64,000 nt of DNA from Cryptomeria japonica (lineage: Eukaryota > Streptophyta > Pinopsida > Cupressales > Cupressaceae), in contig NC_081414.1 in the NCBI RefSeq assembly GCF_030272615.1, positions 53,033,636 through 53,097,635 of the forward strand, in the 5' to 3' direction. This document shows, piece after piece, positions 12,189 through 23,454 of this stretch (position 1 is its first letter; every line of letters begins with the position of its first letter). A program made the translations under genes and the position numbers. Below the pieces are notes generated by a model. That model did no database searches, had not been told where the DNA came from, and saw only the letters and a program-made list of their open reading frames with translations.

Positions 12189-13424
12189 TTATGCAAAGGA
12201 TTGGATTAAAGGGATCGAAGGATGAAACATATGCATTGGATAATGGATAGGGTATTGGAAGAATTGTGCTTCAGTGGATGGAAATGTTGGTAAGATCGAC
12301 ATTGGCACACACCTTGAGGGGTGATGGACTGATGGAGGAAAGATGTATTTTGGATATTGAGATTTGGATGGAGGAATAGCTTGGGATTTTGGGACATAAG
12401 GGCCCAAAATGGATGAAGAAGGTGATGGAGGAACAGACTTGGAAGGTTTGGATGGAGGAATAGCAATTTTGGATGCCAATTTTGATGTTTCTTTAGGCTT
12501 TTGTGCTTCAAGGAGCTGCTTAGGGATCCACATGGTTTTTGATTTTTCATGCTTTTGTGGTTCCTTGGAGTGCATTGCTTGCACAAGGGATTTAGGAACC
12601 CATATATATTTTGACTTTGCTTTATTTTGCTCAATGGGCCTTTGTGGCCTTTTGGATATTTCTTTTTCTTTATAGATCATATTTTTCTTTGTTTTGACAT
12701 GTCGATTATATTGGACATGTTGATCCTTGAATACATGTGGATTTTTAGACTTATGACTTTTATACTTGGCATCCAAATTGCTTGGAGGAGGAAAGGAATG
12801 CATGGATGGATATGATTGAAATGGAGTTCTTTTGAATGGATGGAATTCACTCAAGGATGTGTGCCTTTGCTGATGTTGCATAGGAGATGGAGGGATATAG
12901 GGACCTAGAATGGATGGAAGCAATGATGGGGAAGGTGGACATTTGGATTTTGACTTTGAAGGGATACCAGCGCCTTGAGTGTGAGCTCTGTAGCCATGAC
13001 CATTAGTATATTCTTTGATATGGAGGTGTTCTTGCTCTTGAAGGTCTACTCCTTTGCCTTTATGAATATCTTGACTTGTAGGATACTCTTTTCTTTGGGA
13101 AGAAGACGCGAGTCCATTATGAGGTGGATATGATATGAGAGAAATAATGAGATCTTGAAATGGATCGGATTGGACCAAAGTGGAAGAACCCATTATGCAT
13201 GTCGAGGGTTCATGAACATCTTGCACTAACACATTAGAATCATGAAGGGGATTAGGATCATGAGGGTGATTAGGATCATGTAGTGGACATGGTTCAATGA
13301 CAGGCTCTTCAAGAGATGGAATGGGAGAAATAATGGGATCATCAAAAGAAATGTGATCTTGGAGTGTATATGGGGGATTAGGACAAGGAGATGGAGGAAC
13401 AAAAGGATCTTGTATGATATGCAA
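12189..13424 (-). pseudogene. Element D proline/serine-rich ORF, unrecognised
   Basis: An open frame of 411 codons, very rich in Pro, Ser, His and Lys. It starts at MHIIQDPFVPPSPC, although the true start may lie further upstream, and ends ...SIPLIQSFA. Two internal duplications are visible: SILGPYIPPS and SILGPYVPKS, and the pair YIWVPKSLVQA and TMWIPKQLLEA separated by a Lys-rich linker. No zinc knuckle, protease or RT motif is seen. By position (first ORF after the 5' LTR) it is in the gag place, and it could be a gag C-terminal tail or a family-specific ORF. It is the longest uninterrupted frame in element D. I do not recognise it. Confidence 0.55.
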
Positions 13425-15228
13425 CTAAATGCAAACTAAATAGATGAAAATGCAATCTATGGAAAGAATGCAACCTATGTTTTTGGTTGTTTTTCAAGAT
13501 TTTGACAAACTTTTTGAATGCAAATCTAAGAGAGGGACCCTTAGGAAATTGGAATGATATCTAGACCTCAAAGGACAAAAGGACTTAAGTGACAAAAGGA
13601 CAAAATGACAATGTCTCCCCTATATGCTTGGATACTAAGCTAGGTTTGACAAAATGATATTGATGACAAAAGGACAAAAGATTTAATAAGGTCGAGACTT
13701 CCTAACAATGACTTAGGGTTTATCAAAGATTTGGATTACTAAGTATGACAAAACCTAGTTTTGGCACTATATGCAAAGGGACAATTACTATGCAAGTGAC
13801 CCTAATATGATATGATAATGACCTAAACTTAATGAAGAGACCTAGGGTATGCAAATATGAATGTATGACAATGGTATGAATTTAATGCAAGAGGACATAT
13901 GCAAATGGATGACCCTTATTGATATGCAAAGGAGTATGACTTAGGTGAAACCTAACCTTGGTACTTGACAATGACTTTGCAAAATGCAACCTAGGATGAA
14001 CTTAAATGTAAGTGACATGAATGTTGAGACAAGATTTTGAACAATATTTGACAACCATGTTTGAAGATGAATTCTAAATCTTGATAAACTTTTGTTGGAT
14101 GAATGTCTCTTGTGTTTAACCTTGTTTTGAATCAATTTGTCTTGTTTTTGAAATGAGATGCAATTCAACTTTTGACAAGCAAAGAATACAAGATATTGCA
14201 ACTTAGACTCAAGACAATCATGCTCATTTACACATTTCTTATGGTAGGCAAAGACATTAGGTACTTGAGAGGTAGACTCATTATGGGATTCAAGGAGAAT
14301 ACATAGATGCTTGACCCCATGGGCTCCCCTCCATGGCACTCACTTCTCAGGGCAGCCAAGCATCAGTCCCCATGGAAATCTCCCCATGGCGAACTTAGTA
14401 TCTCTTCCAAGTATCCGAATTTGTCCTTCTCAAGCAACTAGAAGGGTTTTTGGCCTCTAAAAACAAGGTGTTTAGTAAGGATTTCTGTTAAGCATTACTC
14501 CTTGATGTCACGCAAGCGTGATTGAGACATTAAGCCCATCAAGATACCAAACAAATGTAGTCGCACAAGCACGATTTAGACCAAGAGGCCCTACTTAGAT
14601 GTTGATATGAGAAAGAGTCCAAATTCATCACTTCCCAAGTAACTGCAATTCCCACGTAATACTTCCTTCAAAGCTTTCACTCATCGGGTATTTTTTTTAT
14701 AGTGAGTTAGAATGCCAAGGAATTCTAGCCGTACTCACTTTGGGTCATTCCCTTCTCACGATTATCACTTGCTTGCAAAAGCAAAGTGGTCGGGAAGGCA
14801 GGCCCTCTAAAGGAGACACACAATCAACAACACAAGCATGGTATCGAAGATCTGGATTTCTGATCACCCTAAGAAGGATGAGAGCATACTCTCCTACTCC
14901 AATGTCATACTCAACAATCAAAGAAAACAAATGTTCTTTCCAATCTATTTAGAAATCACTAGGTGCCTAAAAATTAAATACAAACACAAAGTTTGATTGT
15001 TTCTCCAAGGCAACCTGCAAAAACCCAAGTGAGAAGTTTGATACACTTATTCTTTGACTTTCGAATCTGCACAAAGCGTGTTAGTAGTTTGATTTATTGT
15101 CTTTTCCATGTGTATGCCAAGATTATACACAGATAATTAGTACCAAAATCCAAAGCACATAAAACAGAATGCAAAAACACAACAAATTTCAAGTAAACAC
15201 TACATTTTTTACCTCTGTTCTGGACTTT
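13425..15228 (-). other. Element D leader, non-coding
   Basis: Low-complexity sequence with many gacaaaagg and atatgcaaatg words (13500-13950), followed by a more complex stretch with frequent ccatgg (14300-14400). No convincing ORF or RNA is seen. Short frames here are without composition or motif support. Confidence 0.5.
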
Positions 15229-15350
15229 ACATAGGCGCAGAACCCATGACACAGGTGCAGAATGCAGGACACAAGTGCAAAATGTCTTCAACATAGGCGC
15301 AAAATGCTCAACACAGGCGTAGGATGCAGGACACAGGCGCATAAGTCTCC
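15229..15350. repeat. Six-unit 20-22 bp minisatellite
   Basis: Six imperfect tandem units of the form acacaggcgcagaatgcagg, beginning near 15229, 15249, 15269, 15291, 15311 and 15331. It lies in the leader of element D, close to its primer site. Confidence 0.85.
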
Positions 15351-15442
15351 AGAAAACCCTGCACGACCCTGTTTTTGGGTTTTTTGGCCTGCAAATCAAC
15401 TTGAGAGCACTCAAAACACCATAAAGAGGTTAGAAGGTTAGT

Positions 15443-15461
15443 GTTCACGTCGGGTTCACCA
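15443..15461 (-). other. Element D primer-binding site (putative)
   Basis: On the minus strand TGGTGAACCCGACGTGAAC begins six bases inside LTR1. The TGG start and position fit a tRNA primer site. I cannot assign the tRNA with confidence. Confidence 0.6.
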
Positions 15462-15467
15462 ATTAAA

Positions 15468-17021
15468 TGTACGTTAGGAAATAGGGAATCATCACAAACA
15501 TAAGATAAACATAATAGCTCAATCACAAATGCATTCATTGCAATGAACCTATCCTAAGAGACACTCAATAGAGACATGAAAACAAAGCATACAAAACTAG
15601 AAATTATGCAAACCATAGACATGATTTGAACGCTCCTTCATGCGGCTCCATCGTTCTTCTTTCCTCTCCAAATAGTTGTGGATCTCACCTACAAGTGCAC
15701 ACACAATTGAAAGCAAGTAGACAGGATTTTGATCAAGAGTACTAGAAGCTTAGATTCGATAGTCTGATTACCAATTATTAATTCAGGGCTTTGATTGAAG
15801 AAATTCATCCAATTTATAGATAAATTGGAGAAATGACAAGATTAGCATGATGCAATTCAAATGGAAATTGCAAATCAATATGACAAATTATGACAAATTA
15901 TGCACTTTCTATGCAAAATTTGTTGATTGATAATTTATGACAATTTATGACAACTTCTATGTCAAAAATTGATTGATTGTCAATTATGACAAATTATGAC
16001 AAATTGAAATGTCATTCCCATGAATTTAGGAGGGAAATAGGAAGAAATTGAAATTAGGAATTAGAAAAATTAGAAAATTGGGAAAATAGGAAATTAGGAA
16101 ATTGATGGAAATTAGAAATTAGGTAAATTAATTAATAATTTGTCATTTATTAATTAATTCACAAAGAGGAATAATTAGCCAATTAAATGAACATTTAATT
16201 GCAATTAGAAGACTTAGGATAAATAAACAATTTATTAATCCTAAAGGAAGAAATGACACACACAAGGTTAAATAATTAAATCACGAAACCCTAGAAGATG
16301 AATTAGGTCTTGATGAAAGATAATTGACTCGATCATGATTTGATTTTGGATTGATAAATGACCAATGTGATAAATGATTTAATTGAGAAAATGCACCAAT
16401 TGATGAGGAACAATGACAAATTGATCCAAATTGACATATTTGAGACAGACAACGATCGATGACAAATCGATCGCAAAATGACAAGATCAAACAAGATGAC
16501 AAGAGTTGATGATAAATAGGTTGCAAAATGACAGGATTGAAAATGACCATGATCAAGGAGGAATTGATCGCAAAATGACAAGATCGAACATGACAACGAC
16601 CGATGACAAATCGATCGTTAAATGAGAAGATTGAAGGATTGATGATAAATTGATTGCCAGATGACAAGATTGATAAAAGGACAACGATCGATGACAAATT
16701 GATCACAAGATTGACAAGATTGATAAGAGGACAAAACCCTAATTAGGATTGACAATGTCCAAAATGATGACAAATTAGCATGCATATTGATGCGACAAGA
16801 TAAGTTCGATCAAAATCATGACTGGATAGCGTTGTCGACAAGACCAAATTCGAGAATGAGATAATTGAAGAATGTAGAAGAATGACTCGATGTTCGCAAA
16901 TCATAAAAACCAAGTACGAATCATAGGAGAAATGTTAATGTGATGCAAAAACCTAAAATGAGGCAATGCGCAAATGTTAAAGTATGACTCCGCAAGCGTT
17001 GACCATTTTTAGGTGTCTACA
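15468..17021 (-). repeat. Element D LTR1 (inner 5' LTR)
   Basis: A 1554-bp LTR, tgtacgttagg...ggtgtctaca on the plus strand, adjoining the primer site at 15461. It is homologous to LTR2 and to the solo LTR at 2122-3409. By eye it is roughly 90 percent like LTR2, with length differences in repeat tracts. Confidence 0.85.
16430..16740. repeat. GATCGATGACAAAT subrepeats within D LTR1
   Basis: About six to seven imperfect units of roughly 40 bases built on gatcgatgacaaatcgatcg plus aaatgacaagattga. A similar tract occurs in LTR2 at about 18100-18360. The solo LTR at 2122-3409 has only about two units (2440-2510), so copy number varies within the family. Confidence 0.75.
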
Positions 17022-17023
17022 TT

Positions 17024-18652
17024 TGTATGGTTAGGAAATAGGAAATCATCACAAAACAAGATAAAAACTAATTTAGCCTAATCACGAAAGCATAACTGCA
17101 ATGATCTATCCTAAACAACACTCAATAGAGACATGAAATAAAAACATTCAAAACTAGAAATTAAGCAAACCAAAGGTGTGGTTTGAATGCTCCTTCATGC
17201 GGCTCCATTGTCCTTCTTTCTTCTCCAAATAGCTTTGTTGTGGATCTCACCTACTAGTGCATGATCATGATATGAAAGCAAGTAAATAAGATGATTGCTC
17301 AAGAGTACTCGAAGCGTGATTTGACAAAGTGATTAGAAATTCGATAATCTGATTAGGGATTAGATTGAAGAAATTCATCCAATTTATAGAGAAATTGGAG
17401 AAAAAGATCAAATTAGCATGATTCAATCCAAATAGAAATTGCAAATAAAAAATGTCAATTATGACAATTTATGACAAATTATGCACTTTCTATGCAAAAT
17501 TTGATTGATTGATAATTCATGACAATTTATGACAAATTTCTATGTCAAGAATTGATTGATTGTCAATTATGACAAATTATGACAAATTTCTATGTCAAGA
17601 ATTGATTGATTGTCAATTATGACAAATTATGACAAATTTCTATGTCATTCCCATGAAATTAGGAGAAAAATAGGAGAGAATTGAAATTAGGAATTTAGAA
17701 AAATAGAAAATTAGAAAATGAGGAATTTAGGAATTAAGAAATTGATGAAAATTAGAAATTAGGTAAATTAATTAATAATTTGTCATTTATTAATTAATTC
17801 ACAAAGAGGAATAATTAGCCAATTAAATGAACATTTAATTGTAATGAGAAGACTTAGGATAAATAAATAATTTATTAATCCTAAAGGAGGAAATGACAAA
17901 CTAGGTTAAATGATGAAATCACAAAACCCTAGAAGATGAATTAGCAATGCGAGAATGATAATTAGGTCTTGATGAAAGATAATTGACTCGATCATGATTC
18001 TGATTAACAAAGGACCAATGTGATAAATGATTTCACTGATAAATGCACCAATTGACGAGGAACAATGACAAATTGATCCAAATTGACATAATTGAGACAA
18101 ACAACAATCGATGACAAATCGATCGCCAAATGACAAGATTGACAAGAGGACAAGAATCAATGACAAAATAGATTGCAAAATGAAAATATTGAAAATGACC
18201 ATGATCAATGACAAATTGATCGCGAAATGACAAGATCGAACATGACAACGATTGATGACAAATCGATCGTTAAGAGGACAAGATTGAAGGATTGATGATA
18301 AATCGACAAGATTGATAAGAGGACAATGATCGATGACAAATCGATCGCAAGATTGACAGGAGGACAAAACCCTAATTAGGATTGACGATGTCCAAAATGA
18401 TGACAAATAAGCACGCACATTGATGCAATAGGATAAGATCGATTAAAATCATGACTGGATAGTGTTGTCGACAAGACCAAATTCGAGAGCGAGATGAATG
18501 AAGAATGTAGAAGAAAGACTCGATGTTTGCAAATGATAAAAACCAAGTACGTGACATAGGAGAAATGTTAATGCGATGCACAACCTAAAATGAGGCAATG
18601 CATAAATGTTAAAGTATGACTCACAAACGTTGACCATTTTTAGGTGTCTACA
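17024..18652 (-). repeat. Element D LTR2 (outer, abutting LTR1)
   Basis: A 1629-bp LTR, tgtatggttagg...ggtgtctaca. Only two bases (tt, 17022-17023) separate it from LTR1 and no internal sequence intervenes. Its outer end is the true insertion edge, followed by the cccat target copy at 18653-18657. Confidence 0.85.
17531..17630. repeat. Perfect 50-bp tandem duplication
   Basis: 17531-17580 and 17581-17630 are identical 50-bp units (gacaaatttctatgtcaaga...). LTR1 has only one such unit near 15950. Perfect identity in otherwise decayed sequence suggests a recent replication-slippage event. Confidence 0.92.
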
Positions 18653-19242
18653 CCCATCACGCGCTCTCCACCATTTACAGAGACTTCACACATTCCCGAG
18701 GTAGATAGGATCAAACTTCTTCATGCAAGATCCTTAAGGAAACCCTTCACGCGCACAAGGCTGACATGGAAACATGATTTGATCTTCATTACAATGCTAA
18801 CTCATCACAAGATGTCATCGATTGAATCACATAGGCTTGGAATGCATCAACCAAAAACCCTGAAGCTGAGACTACCAACCGGTAGTCATGCCAAATGAAA
18901 CCCCGATACAAAACTTCCCATATACCGGTTCTCATTACAACATACCGCTTCACTTTTTCACATATATTGGTTCACAATATCATACCAGTTCTCTTTCCAG
19001 TTTGCTTACTTCAATATACCGGTTCATACTTTAGCATATTGACATCAATGACAACATACAATATCATCATGTCATCAAGCTCTGCACATATGCCAACAAT
19101 CTCCCCCTTTGGCATTGATGGCAATATACAAAGATATCTCTCTACTTTACACCTTATCCCCAATACTGCAGATATCTTCTCCACTTCACATCTTCTCCCC
19201 CTTTGACAACAATGCCAAAGTGGAGGCACAAACAACTATGTT
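18653..19242. repeat. 590-bp duplication, right copy
   Basis: Gap-free match to 11413-12002. This copy runs on into the C internal region and pol, so it is the original position. The left copy looks like the added one. It contains an LTR end at 19098 and a polypurine tract at 19099-19113. Plus-strand ORFs at 18644-18898 and 18895-19206 lie inside it and are not genes. Confidence 0.92.
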
Positions 19243-19340
19243 CCACTATGCTGCTCCCCCTAAGGAGTAGCATCCTTCAGCATACCAATCCTGAAAAAGA
19301 TTTATCAATGCAATACCTGACTGATGTGGAGCACACACCT

Positions 19341-20980
19341 TTAGTTCACCTCTTGAAGGGGCAACACCCCTAATTCACCTCTTAAATAGGTAAATGTAGC
19401 CTTCTGTAGAGGCTTGGTGAATATGTCTGCTAACTGCTCCTTACTGGAAACATGTTCCAATACAACCTCTTTGTTCTGAACCTTCTCCCTCAAGATATGA
19501 TACTTGAGCTTGAAGTGCTTGGTTCTAGCATGCAAAAATAGATTCTTGGAAGTATTAATTGCACTTGTGTTGTCACATAATATACTTACCGATTCAAATA
19601 CAGGAACTTTGAAACCACTTAATACATGCTTCATCCAAATTGTTTGGGTACAGTTCATAAATGCTGCAACATATTCCACTTCTGCTGTAGACTGAGAGAT
19701 ACAACTCTGCTTCTTAATCATCCATGAGACTATTCTACCACCGATTGTGCTCTTCCGGTCATCCACATTACCAGCCCAATCAACATCTGTAAACACTTTA
19801 AGGTTGAAATCATTACTATATGGATACCATAATCCATAGTCGATAGTTCCCTTCAGATATCTAAGAATCCGCTTGACTGCTACCAAGTGGGATTCTCTTG
19901 GACTTTTTTGGAACCATACAGTAATGCCCACTACATGTGCAACATCTGGTCTGCTATGTACTATATAGTGCAACTTACCAATCATTGATAGGTATTCCTT
20001 CCCATTCACAAATGCTGAGTCACCCTCTTTTGACAATTTACAACTGATCACCATCGGTGTACCGACCGGTTTGCTGTCTTCCGTGCCAAAGGTATTCAAC
20101 ACCTCTTTGACATACTTGGACTGAGTGATAAAGATACCATCAATAATTTGTTGAATATGTAGTCCAATGAAGAAATTAATCTCCCCTATAAGTGACATCT
20201 CAAATTCCTTCTTCATCTCATCTGCAAAATCATGACTCATCTTGTCATCTCCACCAAAAATTATGTCATCAACAAATACTTCATAGATTAGAATCTGGTC
20301 TCCTTTTGACTTCAAATAGATATTGCTATCTTCACTTGTTCTTTCAAATCCAATCTTCACAATATGGGAGTGCAAGTGTTCATACCATGCTCTAGGTGCC
20401 TTCTTCAATCCATACAAGGCTTTATGTAGCCTACACACCATGTCACTGTCTTTTGATAGGGCAAACCCATCTGGTTTCTCTATATACACCTCCTCTTCAA
20501 GTATTCCATTTAGGAATGTAGATTTTACATCCATTTGATATACTTTGAATCCCTTGAAGGCTGCATATGCAAGAAGCATACAAACTCCTTCCAATCTAGC
20601 TATTGGAGCAAAGGTTTCTCCATTGTCTTCTCCTTCTTCTTGAGCATATCCCTTACACACTAGTCTGGCTTTGTTTCTTACCACTGTACCATCTTCATTC
20701 AACTTATTTCTGAAAACCCATTTGGTGCCAATGACATTTTTATGCTCAGGTCTGGGTACCAAAGACCATGTGCTATTATTTTCTATCTAGTCAAGTTCCT
20801 CTTCCATTGCCTTGATCCAATCTTCATCTTTATGTGACTCTTTAAAAGTTTTAGGCTCAAATTCAGAGATCATGCAAGAGTTTTCTCTGACCTTTTTTCT
20901 TGTAAGAATTCCTGCATCCTTGTCTCTTATGATCTACTTTGGATCATGATTCAGCTTTACATACCTAGGAATGATCTTAG
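19341..20980 (-). pseudogene. Element C reverse transcriptase and RNase H (nearly open)
   Basis: Copia RT and RNase H, open for 473 codons (19341-20762), with a stop (TAG for an expected Gln in LD*IENN) just upstream at about 20790 and more decay to 20980. RT motifs include [52 protein letters not shown] and the catalytic [10 protein letters not shown]. RNase H includes [19 protein letters not shown]. It then lacks about six residues (the AFFLG segment present in element B) before RIVSW, a small in-frame deletion. The tail [20 protein letters not shown] is normal. This is the best-preserved enzyme in the window, but it is isolated from integrase and gag by stops. Confidence 0.92.
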
Positions 20981-22462
20981 CTATTTCTCTTGATTTTCTT
21001 CTTCATCCTCATCTTCATCTGCATCAACATCTACCAGTGTAGGAGCACTGTTGCTGATACTAGGTTGTTTTGCAACCGGTTCCCAGAAGGTTACAATTGG
21101 TTCATCTATGACTTGCTGACTGTCAGTTTCATTAGGCTTCTCAGAAGTTTCATCAACTCTAACATTGATACTTTCAACAATTCTCCAAGTCCTATTGTTG
21201 AAACATTTGAGAGCTTTGCTCTTGGTGGAATACCCTAGGAATATTCCCTCATCACATTTTGCATCAAACTTTCTCTGATGTTCACTCCTCTTGATATAAA
21301 ATTTTCTACCAAACACTCTAAGGTAGCTTACCACTGGTGTTTTACTGGTCCAATACTCATAAGGAGTTTTATCCTTACCTTTCTTGATGAGTACTTGGTT
21401 CATAGTGTAGACTGCAGTGCTCACTGCTTCTCTCCAGAAGGTGTGAGCAACCTTCCCTTGAATCAACATCATTCTGGATGCTTCAACTATAGTCCGGTTG
21501 TTCCTCTCTGCTAGGCCATTTTTCTATGGAGTCCAAGGGGCAGATAGTTGCCTCTTGATTCCATTCTTTTCACAGTACTTGTCGAATTCATCGGAAATGA
21601 ATTCTCCTCCTTGATCAGTTCTTAGGCACTTAATCCTCTTACCGCTTTCCTTTTTGACTAGTGCTTTGAAAGCTTTGAACTTTCCAAAAGCTTCAGACTT
21701 ATCTTTCAAGAATGTGACCCACATCATTCTTGAGAAGTCATCAGTGAGAATCATAAAGTACCTATCTCCCTGCACACTCCTAGTTTTCATAGGACCACAC
21801 AAATCAATATGCACAAGATCAAGTAAATTGTTTGCAGTGAAAGATTTTCCTTTGAAGGTTGAGGAAGAAATTTTCCCCAGTTGACACTCTCTGCACAAAG
21901 GATTCTCTAGTTTTCTCAGCACAGGCAATCCTCTAACTACCTTGATCTTACTGGCCTTCACAATATTATGAAAGTTCACATGGCAAAGTCTCCTATACCA
22001 TATCCAGCTATCATAAAACTTAGCCATTAGACATGTACTGATATTTGCATTCAGCTGAAATAAGTTACCTCTGGTCTGCATACCGGTGGCCATCAATTCA
22101 CCACTCTTTCCTTTTATTTTGTGCACTCCATCTTTGAATTCTAGAGTGAGTCCATTATCATTCAACTGGGAAACACTCAAAAGGTTGTTCCTGATACCTT
22201 CTACCCAATACACATTATCAAGACTGATTTTTCCATTTAGAGAGATGGACCCTCTGCCTTTTACCATATATGGTGCATCATTACCAAATTGGATCACACC
22301 ACCATCATACTCTTCCAGAGACATAAACTTACTCCAGTCACTAGTCATGTGGTGAGAACAACCACTGTCAATAATCCACTCATTGGAATTATCAAAGCGA
22401 GAGACAAGAGCCTTCTTGTCTGACACATCTTCCTTAACAGCTAATGTCTTCACTTTCTTCAT
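20981..22462 (-). pseudogene. Element C protease and integrase
   Basis: Reading leftward from 22462: an aspartic protease with an intact active site (WIIDSGCSHHMT), the pre-integrase zinc motif (LCHVNFHN ... CRECQLGK), and the integrase core with VHIDLCGP, RTDQGGEF and LAERN. All three acidic catalytic residues are present. The core is cut by one TAG at 21524-21526, within PWTP*KNGLAERN, where Gln is expected. The frame then continues to 20981 through the C-terminal region and an acidic tail (DVDADEDEDEEENQE). It joins gag by a frameshift near 22440-22460. In vivo it would belong to one Gag-Pol polyprotein. Confidence 0.9.
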
Positions 22463-23383
22463 CTTCTAATTCCTCATCAGTGACACCTTCATCAACTACT
22501 ACAAAATAGTTTCTCCTGTTTCCTCCTTTGAACTTCTTGAACTTCTCTAGTTTGTCCTTATTTTCACCATTAGGACAGTTTATAGCAATGTGTTCTATCC
22601 TATTGCAAGAAAAGCATTTCAAAGGGATCTTACCTCTGTATTTACTAGTTCCCTTAGGAATTCTCTTGGCAGGATCTCCTCATCATCCATTTCTCTGCTT
22701 TGTCTTGGTTCACAATTGGTACTAGCTTCTTTTCCCTTTCTAGATGGTGCAACAAATGCTCTAAAGGCTGATTCAATCTTTTGAATACTACCATTATAAT
22801 TATTTAGCTCATATGTGGTCAACTTAGCAATGATGGAGTCTAGGGATACCTTTGTCTTGTATGTAGACCTCAACTCCTGAATAGCTGCAACCCTTATTGC
22901 ATAGACTGGTAACAAGGATCTCAAGACTTTGCTAACAATAGTAGAATCATCTATTTTACCTCCTGCACTCTTGATGTCTCCAACAATAGTTTTGATTCTT
23001 ATTCCATATTGTTGAATGGTCTCTCCTTCAACCATTCGCATGTCTTCAAACTTTCCCCTAAGGCTCTCTTCCTTAGCTTGTTTCACATGCTCATCACCAC
23101 CATAGATATTCTCCAGAGCATCCCATACCTCTTTGGGATTGTCTTTATCCTGAACATCAATAAACTCAATGTTAGATAGACTACTGATTAGGGCTTCCAT
23201 GACATGCCCATTCTCCTGAATCTCTCTTCTTTGATCATCAGCGAGAGTACCGATAGGGATAACATAAGCATTCTCAACATAGCTCTAGTGTTGAGTTCCC
23301 ATGCTTCTAATGTAGATCTTCATTCTATCCTTCCATATCTTAAAGTTATCTCTGTTGAACTTTGGACCTTCCCTCTTCATCAT
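22434..23383 (-). pseudogene. Element C gag (Copia UBN2-type)
   Basis: From the likely start at 23383 (MMKREGPKFNRDNFKIWKDR) through a UBN2-type capsid region (NPKEVWDALENIYGG, MVEGETIQQYGIRIKTI, VLRSLLPVYAIRVAAIQEL) to a CCHC zinc knuckle, CFSCNRIEHIAINC, near 22580-22620. There is one in-frame TAG near 23286 and a frameshift at about 22675, just before the knuckle. Downstream of the knuckle is an acidic linker (TDEELEDEESED). It would form the virus-like particle that packages element RNA. Confidence 0.88.
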
Positions 23384-23440
23384 TAGAGTAGGATCTTTTG
23401 CTCAAGCGGTTATGCTTACAACATAGAGGACCTGGAGGAG

Positions 23441-23452
23441 GCTCTGATACCA
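23441..23452 (-). other. Element C primer-binding site (tRNA-iMet)
   Basis: Minus strand TGGTATCAGAGC, the standard complement of the plant initiator tRNA-Met 3' end, two bases inside the 5' LTR. Confidence 0.93.
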
Positions 23453-23454
23453 AT

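Larger units (their letters stand above)
12003..18652 (-). mobile_element. Element D: truncated LTR element with two tandem LTRs
   Basis: Minus-strand order from the right is LTR2 (17024-18652), LTR1 (15468-17021), primer-like site, leader with a minisatellite, a proline-rich ORF (12189-13424), then an abrupt end at a T-run at 12003. Its right end ...ggtgtctaca is followed by cccat, which also occurs at 11413-11417 in the C LTR, so D inserted in C's 3' LTR. The 3' LTR and the 3' end of D are missing. No pol domains are visible, so D was non-autonomous or lost them with its end. Confidence 0.78.

Noticed and set aside
13941-14339. A 132-codon minus-strand ORF
   Set aside because: Low-complexity leader of element D; composition is not protein-like and no start context or motif is seen.
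17531-17630. CRISPR-like direct repeats
   Set aside because: Two adjacent perfect 50-bp units with no spacers, in plant LTR sequence.
16281-18637. Minus-strand ORFs rich in Ser, Cys, Ile and Leu in D LTRs
   Set aside because: They arise from the gatcgatgacaaat subrepeats read in frame and occur in both LTR copies without any motif.
18644-19206. Two plus-strand ORFs duplicated at 11419-11966
   Set aside because: They lie in the C-family LTR end and polypurine region. The duplication is explained by the 590-bp repeat, and no protein motif is present.
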